Shown: piece after piece, positions 28,194 through 36,398 of the stretch | How positions within the stretch are numbered: the stretch's first letter is position 1 | Layout of the letters: each line of letters starts with the position of its first letter | Assembly (NCBI RefSeq): GCF_029625215.1 | Contig: NZ_CP121197.1 | Location: 2,604,001-2,668,000, forward strand | Direction: 5' to 3' | Source of the DNA: Aurantibacillus circumpalustris | GTDB lineage: Bacteria; Bacteroidota; Bacteroidia; B-17B0; Aurantibacillaceae | DNA length: 64,000 bases | The notes under the pieces: generated by a model | Databases searched by the model: none | Seen by the model: only the letters and a program-made list of their open reading frames with translations | Told to the model about the DNA's origin: nothing | Translations under genes and position numbers: made by a program

Positions 28194-30230
28194 TTATATC
28201 TTTATCCCAATCACACACACATCATCTACTTGCTCTAACTCTCCTTTCCATTCAGAGAACACCTTGTCAATGAGTAAAGTTTGTTGTTCTGGGTCTAAAT
28301 TAGAGTGTTGTAATAACAAATCTGAAAATTGTTTGTACTTAAATTTTTTGCCATTTGGTCCGCCAAACTGATCTGCAAGACCATCTGTAAATAAATAGAA
28401 GGTGGTGTTTTCTTTATATTCTAGTTCGTGCGTGGTAAATGGTTTTGCATGATCAGTTTTACCAATAGGTTGTTTATCGGCTTTAATTTCTTTGAGTTCA
28501 TTGTTTTGAATATACCAAAGCGGATTGTTTGCGCCACTCCAATACACTTTTTGATTTTGTCTATCAATGCAAAGCAGCGAAATATCCATGCCGTCTTTTA
28601 CTTCGCTGGTGCTTTTTTCAAAGGTTTCTATGACAAGTTCTCGTGTTTTATCGAGAATTTTTCCAGTTTCTCTTAATCCAAATTCCTTTACGCTTCGGTT
28701 TAAAGCGTTACTGCAAACTACAGAAACCATGGCGCCAGGAACACCGTGCCCAGTGCTGTCTGCGGCTGCAATAAAGAATTTGCTTCCAACACATTCAGCC
28801 CAATAAAAATCACCGGCGACAATATCCTTTGGTCTATAAAGAATAAAATTATCTGGCACATGTTTATTCACAAATTCTTTTGGTGGTAGAATGGCTTCCT
28901 GTAAACGTTTGGCGTAGGTAATGCTTTCTAAAATTTCTTTTTGTTTGTCTTCAATTAGATGTTTTTGCAGTTGGGTTTCTTTTTCTTTGGCTTCAATAAT
29001 TGATTTTTGTTTTTGTGTAATGTGTAAAGAACGGAAAATGAAGCCCGCAAACACTATAACAAACAACAATCCACTTGCAATTGACCAAATGATAATTTTT
29101 TGCTTTTTCTTTTCTGTTTCCGAAATTGCTATTTGTTTGGCGTGTTCAACTTTTGCTAATTCTTCTTTTCTGTCAAAATCAAATTGTAATTCTACTTGAC
29201 TTGCTTTTTTTGTATCAATGCTGTCCTTTTCCATAATGTAAGCTTTGTAATACTCAAATGCTCTATCGCTATTGTGTCCAGTAAAATCATCAGCGCTATA
29301 AATTTGACTGAGCCAATTGTTTGCTTTAGCAATGTATTCAAGGTAACCAACTTTTTTGCCTAGCGCTATGCTTTTGTTACAATATTCGATTGACTTGTCA
29401 TACTTTTTTTGCTTAAAATATATAATTCCAATGGTTCCTAGTGCTTTAATAGTAGTTCTCTTATGCCCTAATTCTTCTGATAATTTTAAAGCTCTGAAAA
29501 GATATTCAAGAGCGGTAGGATAGTTTTCTTGTTTTAAATAAAGTTTTCCAATATTAACGAATGTTGTAGACAAATTTATTTTATCGCCAATGCGTTCTCT
29601 TATTTTTACTGCTTTGAAATAATAGTCTAATGCAGAAGAATAATTTTCTTGCTCTCTATAGCTGTTTCCGATGCAATTAAACGTATTTGCTACACTTTTC
29701 TCGTTTCCAGCTTCTTCTGCGATTTGTAATGCTTTGAAAAATTGCTCTAAAGCTTTGCTATTGTAATCTTCTTTTGAGGAAGTTTTTTCAGATAAATCAC
29801 TCTGGCCAAAATAAATATCGCCTATGTAATGAATAGAATAAGAAATTCCCGATTTATCGCCAATTTCTTCTCTTATTTTTAATGCTGCAATCTGCGCATT
29901 TAAAGCTTCGAAATAATCCCCTTGAGTTTCATAAGCAATACCTAAATATGATAATGAATTTGCAACTCCTTTTTTAAAGGCAAGTTTTCGGGCTAATTGT
30001 TCCGCTTTGTTTAAGTAAAATTTTGCTTTAGAAAAGTTCTGGACACTGTATTCAAATCCTAAACTGGTTAAAATGTTTACTTGATTCGTGTCTTCCTTTT
30101 CAGTTTTAATAAGAGTGAGAAGAGAGTCTATTTTGTTTTCATCGCCAGTTGCAGTAAGCTGTCCAAACATTACACACTGGTATAAGCATAGTGTCAGTAA
30201 AAGAAAAACGTATTTTGTTGTTTGTAACAA
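28194..30230 (-). CDS. TPR-SpoIIE phosphatase, paralogue 3 of the local cluster
   Basis: 678 aa. The start codon is TTG; it is supported by the signal peptide (YVFLLLTLCLYQCVMFGQ) and no ATG fits. TPR region about 30-340 with well-spaced 40-residue units (SVANTFNCIGNSYREQENYSSALDYYFKAV), transmembrane helix about 377-398, SpoIIE domain (GDFYWAE ~470 and the other metal motifs). DNA is near-identical to paralogue 2 from about 28200 to 28917, including the block where paralogue 1 differs. The shorter sensor part sets it apart. A direct repeat lies 48 bp upstream of its start. Confidence 0.88.
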   Translation of the reverse strand: MLQTTKYVFLLLTLCLYQCVMFGQLTATGDENKIDSLLTLIKTEKEDTNQVNILTSLGFEYSVQNFSKAKFYLNKAEQLARKLAFKKGVANSLSYLGIAYETQGDYFEALNAQIAALKIREEIGDKSGISYSIHYIGDIYFGQSDLSEKTSSKEDYNSKALEQFFKALQIAEEAGNEKSVANTFNCIGNSYREQENYSSALDYYFKAVKIRERIGDKINLSTTFVNIGKLYLKQENYPTALEYLFRALKLSEELGHKRTTIKALGTIGIIYFKQKKYDKSIEYCNKSIALGKKVGYLEYIAKANNWLSQIYSADDFTGHNSDRAFEYYKAYIMEKDSIDTKKASQVELQFDFDRKEELAKVEHAKQIAISETEKKKQKIIIWSIASGLLFVIVFAGFIFRSLHITQKQKSIIEAKEKETQLQKHLIEDKQKEILESITYAKRLQEAILPPKEFVNKHVPDNFILYRPKDIVAGDFYWAECVGSKFFIAAADSTGHGVPGAMVSVVCSNALNRSVKEFGLRETGKILDKTRELVIETFEKSTSEVKDGMDISLLCIDRQNQKVYWSGANNPLWYIQNNELKEIKADKQPIGKTDHAKPFTTHELEYKENTTFYLFTDGLADQFGGPNGKKFKYKQFSDLLLQHSNLDPEQQTLLIDKVFSEWKGELEQVDDVCVIGIKI

Positions 30231-30277
30231 GTTGGCACAAATTATATGTGAAATGTGGTCTTCATAACATTGAACCT

Positions 30278-30372
30278 AACTACTGGCTTGGCGCGAAAAT
30301 AAAAGCTTACAAATCTTTACAGCGTTTATTACCGCTCAAGTAAAGATAATTGTAATTCTTTCAATTCCAAAT
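30278..30372 (+). repeat. direct repeat copy B flanking the phosphatase block
   Basis: Second copy of the ~95-bp repeat (see 22525-22620), in the same orientation, just upstream of phosphatase paralogue 3. The two copies bracket about 7.7 kb containing exactly the three paralogues and the DUF2306-like gene. Confidence 0.75.
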
Positions 30373-30491
30373 AGGCTTGATAAGGGTGTGAAATTCCATC
30401 TTGATTTTAGCTTAAAATAACAGCAGTTTCTCTTTATTTTTCACTGTTTTCTGGCTTCCCATACTTATCTTTGCGCCACAAAATTAGGGGT

Positions 30492-30848
30492 ATGAAAACA
30501 GCAAAAGGCAATTTGGTTGCCAATATTCTTACTGAAAAATGTCCAAGATGTGGAGAAGGGCATGTGTTTGAGAAAAAGAAATTCTTTCAGTTTCCGGTAA
30601 TGAAAAAGAACTGTAATGTGTGCGACTATCAATTCGATCGTGAGCCGGGTTATTTTTTAGGAGCCATGTATTTGAGTTATGGTTTGGCGGTTTTGCAAGG
30701 ACTTATAACTTTCCTCACCTTTTATTTTTTCTTTCCCTCTGTTCCAATACTTTATGTAGCGTTCACAATAGTTGGGGTGATTTTTTTATTTTCTCTCAAG
30801 AACTTTAAACTATCACGTATTATTTACATTCATATATTTCCCTGGTAG
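30492..30848 (+). CDS. DUF983 family protein
   Basis: 118 aa from ATG 30492 (MKTAKGNLVANIL); a start 21 bp upstream is in frame but less typical. Two CxxC pairs (CPRC near 19-22 and CNVC near 42-45) form a probable zinc ribbon, and FDREPGYFLGAMYLSYG leads into two transmembrane helices. DUF983 proteins are small membrane proteins of unknown function in Bacteroidota and Alphaproteobacteria, sometimes found near cytochrome oxidase genes, which is not the case here. Confidence 0.85.
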   Translation: MKTAKGNLVANILTEKCPRCGEGHVFEKKKFFQFPVMKKNCNVCDYQFDREPGYFLGAMYLSYGLAVLQGLITFLTFYFFFPSVPILYVAFTIVGVIFLFSLKNFKLSRIIYIHIFPW

Positions 30849-30899
30849 CAAGGGTTTGGAGGGTAATTTCTAAAGTATAACTTTTACAAGATTTTGTAA

Positions 30900-30938
30900 C
30901 ACTTAACTTTTAACTTTCTAACCTTTAACCTCTAACCC
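30900..30938. repeat. short TAAC(N)TTTAAC linker repeat
   Basis: Run of TAACTTTTAACTTTCTAACC-like units between the DUF983 gene and the SDR gene. Such simple, degenerate repeats fill intergenic spaces in many Bacteroidota; a similar CAGAAA-type run lies at about 31776-31810. Confidence 0.5.
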
Positions 30939-31709
30939 TTACTGCGCGTTCCAACCGCCGTCAATAGAAATAGCTGTTCCTGTAATTGTATTAGAATGTT
31001 CTGCCGCTAATAATAAAGCCATTTGCCCTAAAGTTTCTACACTTACAAATTCTTTTACAGCTTGTTTTAAGAGCATTACTTTATTTACCACATCGCTTTC
31101 GCTCATGTTATGTGCTTTAGCCTGATCGCCAATTTGTTTTTCAACTAAAGGAGTTTTTACATAACCTGGACAAATTGCATTACAAGTAATATTAAAAGGC
31201 GCACCTTCTAAACCTAATGTTTTGGTAAGACCAACGATACCATGTTTACTGGCTACATAGGCACTTTTAAATTCGGAGGCGTTTAATCCGTGCGCTGAAG
31301 CGATATTAATGATTCTACCAAATTTATTTGTTTTCATTCCAGGCCAAACGGCTTTGCTTAAGTGAAAGGCAGAGGTTAAATTAATCGCAATAATAGCATT
31401 CCATTTTTCATCAGGAAATTCATCAATAGGAGAAACGTACTGAATACCGGCATTATTAATGAGTATATCAATCTTTCCAAACTTAGCAATACCATCGGTT
31501 ACCATTTTACGTAGTTCTTCAGGCTTCAACATGTTAGCACCACTGTATAGGGTTTCTATGCCATATTCTTTACCGACCGATGCTGCAATTTCAGCTCCGT
31601 TAGTTTCCAATCCGTTAAAAATAATGTTGTACTGTTTTGTTTTTGCAAATTCTGTTGCAATTCCAAGACCAATGCCGCTTGTACTTCCGGTAATTAATGC
31701 TGTTTTCAT
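30939..31709 (-). CDS. short-chain dehydrogenase, 3-hydroxybutyrate dehydrogenase-like
   Basis: 256 aa. Rossmann SDR with cofactor motif TGSTSGIG (8-15), NNAG (85-88), catalytic Ser138, Tyr151 and Lys155 (YVASK). The stretch AGIQYVSPIDEFPDEKWNAIIAINL and the C-terminus ITGTAISIDGGWNAQ closely follow NAD-dependent D-3-hydroxybutyrate dehydrogenases, which interconvert 3-hydroxybutyrate and acetoacetate. The substrate is inferred from this resemblance. Single gene, minus strand. Confidence 0.82.
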   Translation of the reverse strand: MKTALITGSTSGIGLGIATEFAKTKQYNIIFNGLETNGAEIAASVGKEYGIETLYSGANMLKPEELRKMVTDGIAKFGKIDILINNAGIQYVSPIDEFPDEKWNAIIAINLTSAFHLSKAVWPGMKTNKFGRIINIASAHGLNASEFKSAYVASKHGIVGLTKTLGLEGAPFNITCNAICPGYVKTPLVEKQIGDQAKAHNMSESDVVNKVMLLKQAVKEFVSVETLGQMALLLAAEHSNTITGTAISIDGGWNAQ

Positions 31710-31812
31710 GCCGTAAAGTTACAGCTATTTTTAAAACATCATTAAAAGGAATGTTACAAGTTTGTATCTTTTAAATCAGAAACTAGAAATCAGAAACCAA
31801 AAACCAGAAATC

Positions 31813-32451
31813 TTATATCTTAAATCTGTAAATAGGGTCAATGTCTTCTGAACCATCGTGGATTACACTTAAGTCTGTTATTAAACCGCTATTAATGCCA
31901 TAAACCCAGCCATGAAGGTGTAATTCTCTTGTTTTCCAAGCGTTTTGAACGATTCCGGTTTTTGCAAGATTTCTCACCTGTTCAATCACGTTTAATTCAG
32001 TTAAGCGATCAGCGCGCTTGTCAAAATCTGGAATCGCCTCAAGTTCCTTCATGTTTTCGTGATAAACATCTTTAATATTTCTAAGCCAGTTATCCACGAA
32101 ACCATGCATGTCATTCCCCATAGAAGCTCTTACACCCCCACAACCGTAGTGACCGCAAACAATCACATGTTTTACACCAAGAACATTAACTGCGTATTCT
32201 AAAACGCTTAATAAATTAAGGTCCGTGTGAACTACTAAGTTTGCAATGTTTCGGTGAACAAACATTTCACCACTTTCAGTATTGGTAACTTCATTAGCCG
32301 GAACACGACTGTCGCTGCAACCTATCCATAAGTAATCGGGTTTTTGTCCTAAAGAAAGTTTTTTAAAATATTCCGGATCGTTAATTTTTTTTGACATAGA
32401 GAACAATCTGTTCCCGTCAATAAGTCGTTTATATGATTCTTCCATTTGCAT
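31813..32451 (-). CDS. beta-class carbonic anhydrase
   Basis: 212 aa. Zinc ligands Cys45, His101 and Cys104, with Asp47/Arg49 of the CSDSR dyad motif and HYGCGG. Converts CO2 and bicarbonate. It begins 5 bp after the stop of the upstream SulP transporter, so the two are almost certainly co-transcribed. SulP-carbonic anhydrase pairs are known bicarbonate-uptake units. Last gene of the CO2 locus. Confidence 0.95.
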   Translation of the reverse strand: MQMEESYKRLIDGNRLFSMSKKINDPEYFKKLSLGQKPDYLWIGCSDSRVPANEVTNTESGEMFVHRNIANLVVHTDLNLLSVLEYAVNVLGVKHVIVCGHYGCGGVRASMGNDMHGFVDNWLRNIKDVYHENMKELEAIPDFDKRADRLTELNVIEQVRNLAKTGIVQNAWKTRELHLHGWVYGINSGLITDLSVIHDGSEDIDPIYRFKI

Positions 32452-32456
32452 GTGTA

Positions 32457-33977
32457 TTAAAGTATTTTATATTTTACGAGTTGTATTTCTATATTGTTTT
32501 CTTTTGCTTTTTCGGCAAAGTCGTGAAAAACTTCCTGCACATCTTTGTCTGTTGTTCTGTTGATTGAACCGTCAATGATAACACGACTTTCCGTTTTAAC
32601 TTTATTAAGATAAGTAATAATAAACCCCTTATTAAAAAAGGTAATGTATTGCGGCAATTTAATTAAGTAGTTTCGTTTTCCATCTATAATATCTTCAGCT
32701 ATTTCGAAGGAAGATTTTATATTGTAACGGATAATAAAAAAAAGAGAAACCGCAACTCCAGCACCAACTCCTTTTAGAAGATCTGTCGTAAGCATCACTA
32801 CAATAGTAACCAAAAACGGTAAAAATTGATCAATTCCTTTTTTGAAATGCTCTTTAAATAAATCAAGTTTGGTGAGTTTATAACCTGTAATTACTAGTAT
32901 GGCAGCCAAGGAAGCGTTGGGAATAAGCATGAGTACGTTTGGTATTAGAAATATAGCCAACAATAATAGTGCGCCATGAATGATGGAAGATAACTTAGAA
33001 GTTGCTCCTGCATGTATATTTGCCGAACTTCTTACAATCACTGCGGTAACAGGAAGCGCACCAATGAGTCCACAAGCCATATTGCCAATGCCTTGTGCAA
33101 TGAGTTCTTTATTTGAATTTGAATAACGTTTTTCTGGATCAAGTTTATCGGTTGCTTCAAGACTTAATAATGATTCTAAACTTGCAACAGCAGCCAGTGT
33201 GATCACTACACCCCAGAATCCAGGTTTATAAATTGAACTGAAATCTGGAAAAATGAGTGTGTTGCTCAAATCACCAAAGTTTTTAATTACAGGAAGCGCA
33301 ACCATATGTTCTGGTGAAATTAATAGGGATCCATATTTGTTGAAAGAAATATTGAGCAAAGCACCCACAACAACTACTAAGAGTGGAGTAGGGATCAATG
33401 ATAAAATTTTATCATTTTTATAAAAGGCTCTTTCTCCCATTAGTAGTATGAGAATGGAAACAATCCCAATAATTACAGCACCAGGTGATATGTAATCAAA
33501 CATATAGTAAAGGTCAGTAAAGGTGTTGTGACCATCTTGCTGAAAAAAATCAAAGTTACCTTCAGGGTCGCGGTCGTAGCCTACTAAGTGAGGTATTTGT
33601 TTCATGATTAGAATAATACCGATTCCAGCAAGCATGCCCTTAATAACTGCACTGGGAACAAAGTTTCCAACGCCACCTGCCTTAATTAAGCCTAGTACTA
33701 TTTGAAACGCTCCCGCAAATAATACGGCTGCAAGAAAAATCTCGAAAGAGCCAAGAGCTGAAACAGCTACTAGAATAATTGAAGTGAGCCCTGCCGCAGG
33801 ACCACTTACACTTAGTGTTGAACCGCTGAATAAAGTAACAAGAATACCTCCAACAATTCCTGCAAGAATTCCAGAGAATAATGGAACGTTGCAAGCAAGT
33901 GCAATACCTAAACATAATGGTAGAGCAACTAAAAAGACAACAATTCCTGATCTTAAATTTGTGATGTTTGATTTCAT
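32457..33977 (-). CDS. SulP family anion transporter (bicarbonate candidate)
   Basis: 506 aa, 10-14 transmembrane helices (about 1-410) with the SulP signature VSGPAAGLTSIIL near the N-terminus, and a C-terminal region (about 425-506) resembling a reduced STAS domain. SulP proteins carry sulfate, bicarbonate or other anions. Direct coupling to carbonic anhydrase (5 bp) points to bicarbonate, as in BicA-type systems, but no transport residue proves it. It is preceded by a small exported protein gene whose end is 64 bp away. Confidence 0.9.
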   Translation of the reverse strand: MKSNITNLRSGIVVFLVALPLCLGIALACNVPLFSGILAGIVGGILVTLFSGSTLSVSGPAAGLTSIILVAVSALGSFEIFLAAVLFAGAFQIVLGLIKAGGVGNFVPSAVIKGMLAGIGIILIMKQIPHLVGYDRDPEGNFDFFQQDGHNTFTDLYYMFDYISPGAVIIGIVSILILLMGERAFYKNDKILSLIPTPLLVVVVGALLNISFNKYGSLLISPEHMVALPVIKNFGDLSNTLIFPDFSSIYKPGFWGVVITLAAVASLESLLSLEATDKLDPEKRYSNSNKELIAQGIGNMACGLIGALPVTAVIVRSSANIHAGATSKLSSIIHGALLLLAIFLIPNVLMLIPNASLAAILVITGYKLTKLDLFKEHFKKGIDQFLPFLVTIVVMLTTDLLKGVGAGVAVSLFFIIRYNIKSSFEIAEDIIDGKRNYLIKLPQYITFFNKGFIITYLNKVKTESRVIIDGSINRTTDKDVQEVFHDFAEKAKENNIEIQLVKYKIL

Positions 33978-34041
33978 AAAAGTTTAATAAATTAAAAAAA
34001 TAAAAGAATGGCTAATGATATATTAGACCATATTTTTTTAA

Positions 34042-34371
34042 TTAAACTTTTGGTGGTGGGGTATCCTTTTGTTCTAAAAGATATTTATAGAAGGAATCTG
34101 TAGAAGTGTAAAAGGGTTTTGTAAGTGTTTGAAAGGATCCAAAATTCTCGTAGAAATAATAATTGTAATCTTCCTGAGAGTCATCATCATTATCCATGTC
34201 ATCTCCAGTGCAATCTGAGTCACCGCCTTCTAAATCATTCTGTTTCGCTTTTTTTGTCAACTCAACTCTATGTCCTGGTGTTTCTTCTTCCAAAATTGGC
34301 ACGTACTGAAATACAGTAAATAGCATTCCTGAAAGGAAAATAAAAATGAATATAAAACGAAGCCTTTTCAA
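34042..34371 (-). CDS. small exported acidic protein, type 1 of the CO2 locus
   Basis: 109 aa, initiating at TTG: an in-frame TAG lies 18 bp upstream and the next ATG would cut into the signal sequence. Signal/anchor about 5-25 (FIFIFIFLSGMLFTVF), then an acidic segment (GDDMDNDDDSQEDYNYY) and a short C-terminus. No known family. It is one of three such genes, each immediately upstream of a transport unit. A perfect -7 box TAGATTTG lies 10 bp before the TTG. Confidence 0.65.
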   Translation of the reverse strand: MKRLRFIFIFIFLSGMLFTVFQYVPILEEETPGHRVELTKKAKQNDLEGGDSDCTGDDMDNDDDSQEDYNYYFYENFGSFQTLTKPFYTSTDSFYKYLLEQKDTPPPKV

Positions 34372-34755
34372 AGTCGGGTGACAAATCTAGCTAAAAAAGA
34401 AATGCGAGTACATTAAAATTTCATTAAACAATTAAAATAAACGACAACTCTTGTTAAAATCACTCGCTTCTAATGCTCAGAGGAGTGAGAGTTAGTTATC
34501 CATTAATTTTTTACGAGTTGCCCAATAATGAACATCAGTTTTGGTTTTGTCTATTTTTTTTGAGTCTTTAAATAAAACTTTGTTATGTTTAGGTTTATCA
34601 AAACTGTTTTTGAAAATTGAATGATTCAAAATCAAAAAATTAAAAAGAAAGCGAATCATTAAATCTCGTGCATACATGTAGGACTAACAACTTATGAGAT
34701 TCAATTGCAGATAAAAACCTTAATACCTGTATAGACATCGCTTTCTTTAATTTTT
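34372..34755. other. 384-bp intergenic region between porin and small exported protein
   Basis: Contains the promoter of the small protein (TAGATTTG just before its start) and a hairpin with wobble pairs (CTCGCTTCT 34462-34470 with AGGAGTGAG 34480-34488). A 61-codon frame at 34492-34677 (minus strand) is open but shows no signal, domain or supporting context; I treat it as unproven. Confidence 0.45.
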
Positions 34756-36171
34756 TTAAAAATAAATTTGATACTGTAAAGTAATACTGCTCTTGCGAGA
34801 ACCAGCAACCACATCTTTATTTATATCGTTATAAAAAGTGGGACGGTTTTGATAATCCAATGAGATTTTTGAATTGTGACCTTTAATAAACCAATTTAAA
34901 CCTGCATTGTAAATAATCATTCCTTTGTTTTGTAAAGCCGCATAGTCAGCATATTGTCCACTTATGTAAGGCATTAACCGACCTTTGGTTTCACCTAAAA
35001 TGTTTTTAGGAAGCATAAACCCAAGTTGGGCATAAACAATTTGGCCTGTACCAAACATGGGTACAGCATTTCCATAAGCGCTGCCTTGGATAAGATTTGT
35101 TGCAGTTGAGCCAGTTCCAGGGTTCATTAAACCATTGTAACGTAAATAATTGTGTCCGTAGTTCATGTTGTAGTAGCCTGCAAATGCACTTATCATTGTT
35201 CCTTTTTCTTTATTCAAGGGCATATCTAAAAACGTTTCAACACACAGATGTAACATGTTGTTATATGAGGTATCAATAAGAGCTCCAACATCATTTGCTT
35301 TTAAATTCCAGGTTGCCGCTTTTTGATAAACGCCACCTACAGCAATGTTCCACACTTTTTTTGAACCTAAATATGTGCCTGTCATGTAAGGCGTTGTGTG
35401 TCCCTCATTTTCAAAAAAATTGTAAGCAAAATAGCCGCCAAGTTGATTGTGAATTCCAGGGCCGTTACCTTGCTTAAATGTAGCTGGGTTTACGAAATTA
35501 GCGTTGGTACTTAACGCGGGTGCCCCGTTTCCGTTAGAATTAATTGGAAATGGATTGGATAAATAAACTCTGTAATCTAATTTTCCGACTTGACCGCGCG
35601 CATACACTGCAAGCCTTCTGTCAAATTGATCAATCTGATCAACTGAGTATTGCAGAAAGACCGGAACATCCATTGTCATAATCGTTCCCACAGATGGTTG
35701 TGAAAATCGTGAAAGACCATTCAGTACTGTTAAACCACCACCGATTTTTAATTGATTTTTTTTGGTAATTCTGTATTCACATAAAGCATCATGAAAAAAC
35801 GCAGCTATCTTGCGGTTTCCAGAACTGCTGTAAGCTGCAGTATTATTGAAATTATTTTGTCCAAACTGAAAATAAACAAAAGTTCTGTCAGTTATTTGAC
35901 CAAACAATTGAATGCGAGTTCTTCTTAAACCAATGTCAAAAATATCAGGGGAGTTTTTTTGAAAAAGCGTGGTGCCATCATTACTTTGGGTATATCTTAG
36001 CCATGTTTGATTCATAAAAGTTGCTTGAAAATAATGTGACCCGTCTTCATTTAAATTAAATTTTAAGGCGGTTTTATCCGTTGTTTTCTTTGGTATACTA
36101 TCGGCTTGCTGTGCCAATAAAGTCGAAAATGAAATGCTGGATAATAAGACAATTAAAATGGATGTTTTCAT
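34756..36171 (-). CDS. outer-membrane porin-like beta-barrel protein
   Basis: 471 aa from ATG 36171 (MKTSILIVLLSSISFSTLLAQ signal peptide); a longer frame reaches upstream into the hairpin region and is rejected. The mature protein has alternating beta-strand patterns throughout (for example FQATFMNQTWLRYTQ, RRTRIQLFGQITDRTFVYFQFG) and ends in LQYQIYF with terminal Phe, as expected of barrel proteins. Resembles phosphate-selective/anion porins. Between two SulP genes, so it may admit anions such as bicarbonate to the periplasm; that is inference. Confidence 0.75.
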   Translation of the reverse strand: MKTSILIVLLSSISFSTLLAQQADSIPKKTTDKTALKFNLNEDGSHYFQATFMNQTWLRYTQSNDGTTLFQKNSPDIFDIGLRRTRIQLFGQITDRTFVYFQFGQNNFNNTAAYSSSGNRKIAAFFHDALCEYRITKKNQLKIGGGLTVLNGLSRFSQPSVGTIMTMDVPVFLQYSVDQIDQFDRRLAVYARGQVGKLDYRVYLSNPFPINSNGNGAPALSTNANFVNPATFKQGNGPGIHNQLGGYFAYNFFENEGHTTPYMTGTYLGSKKVWNIAVGGVYQKAATWNLKANDVGALIDTSYNNMLHLCVETFLDMPLNKEKGTMISAFAGYYNMNYGHNYLRYNGLMNPGTGSTATNLIQGSAYGNAVPMFGTGQIVYAQLGFMLPKNILGETKGRLMPYISGQYADYAALQNKGMIIYNAGLNWFIKGHNSKISLDYQNRPTFYNDINKDVVAGSRKSSITLQYQIYF

Positions 36172-36204
36172 TTTGTTTCTTTTTAGAATGAGTGTTTTAA
36201 TAAT

Positions 36205-36386
36205 CTTGCCAGCTCCGACTGAAAGATGTAATAGAAAACTATGAAATAAACTATTACTCAATCAGCCGGTTGGCAAGTTCTTTGCCTCAAAAATAGAAGC
36301 AAAATTTTAATTTGTCTTGCCGGCTCTGTTAAACAATCTAAACAAACTCTATGAAGAACTATGTTTTTTTACAGATTACCGGCAAG
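36205..36386 (-). ncRNA. tandem pair of hairpin elements in the porin leader
   Basis: Two structured elements read on the minus strand. Element 1 is 36386-36316 (71 nt) with outer stem CTTGCCGG/CCGGCAAG, then CTGT/ACAG, then AAACA/TGTTT. Element 2 is 36277-36205 (73 nt) with CTTGCC/GGCAAG, CCGGCTGA/TCAGTCGG (one mismatch) and GTAATAG/CTATTAC. Both carry TTCATAG in the apical loop. They are separated by 38 nt; element 2 ends 33 nt before the porin ATG and element 1 begins 12 nt after the SulP stop. No U-tract follows, so they are not ordinary terminators. Candidate cis-regulatory RNA. Confidence 0.5.
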
Positions 36387-36398
36387 TTTCTTATGAGT

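Noticed and set aside
34492-34677. 61-codon frame on the minus strand between porin and small exported gene
   Set aside because: No signal, domain or family pattern, and it lies in an AT-rich gap with a hairpin; not enough to call a gene.
36205-36386. Ordinary terminators after the SulP gene
   Set aside because: The hairpins are long, have internal loops and no U-tract after the stem.
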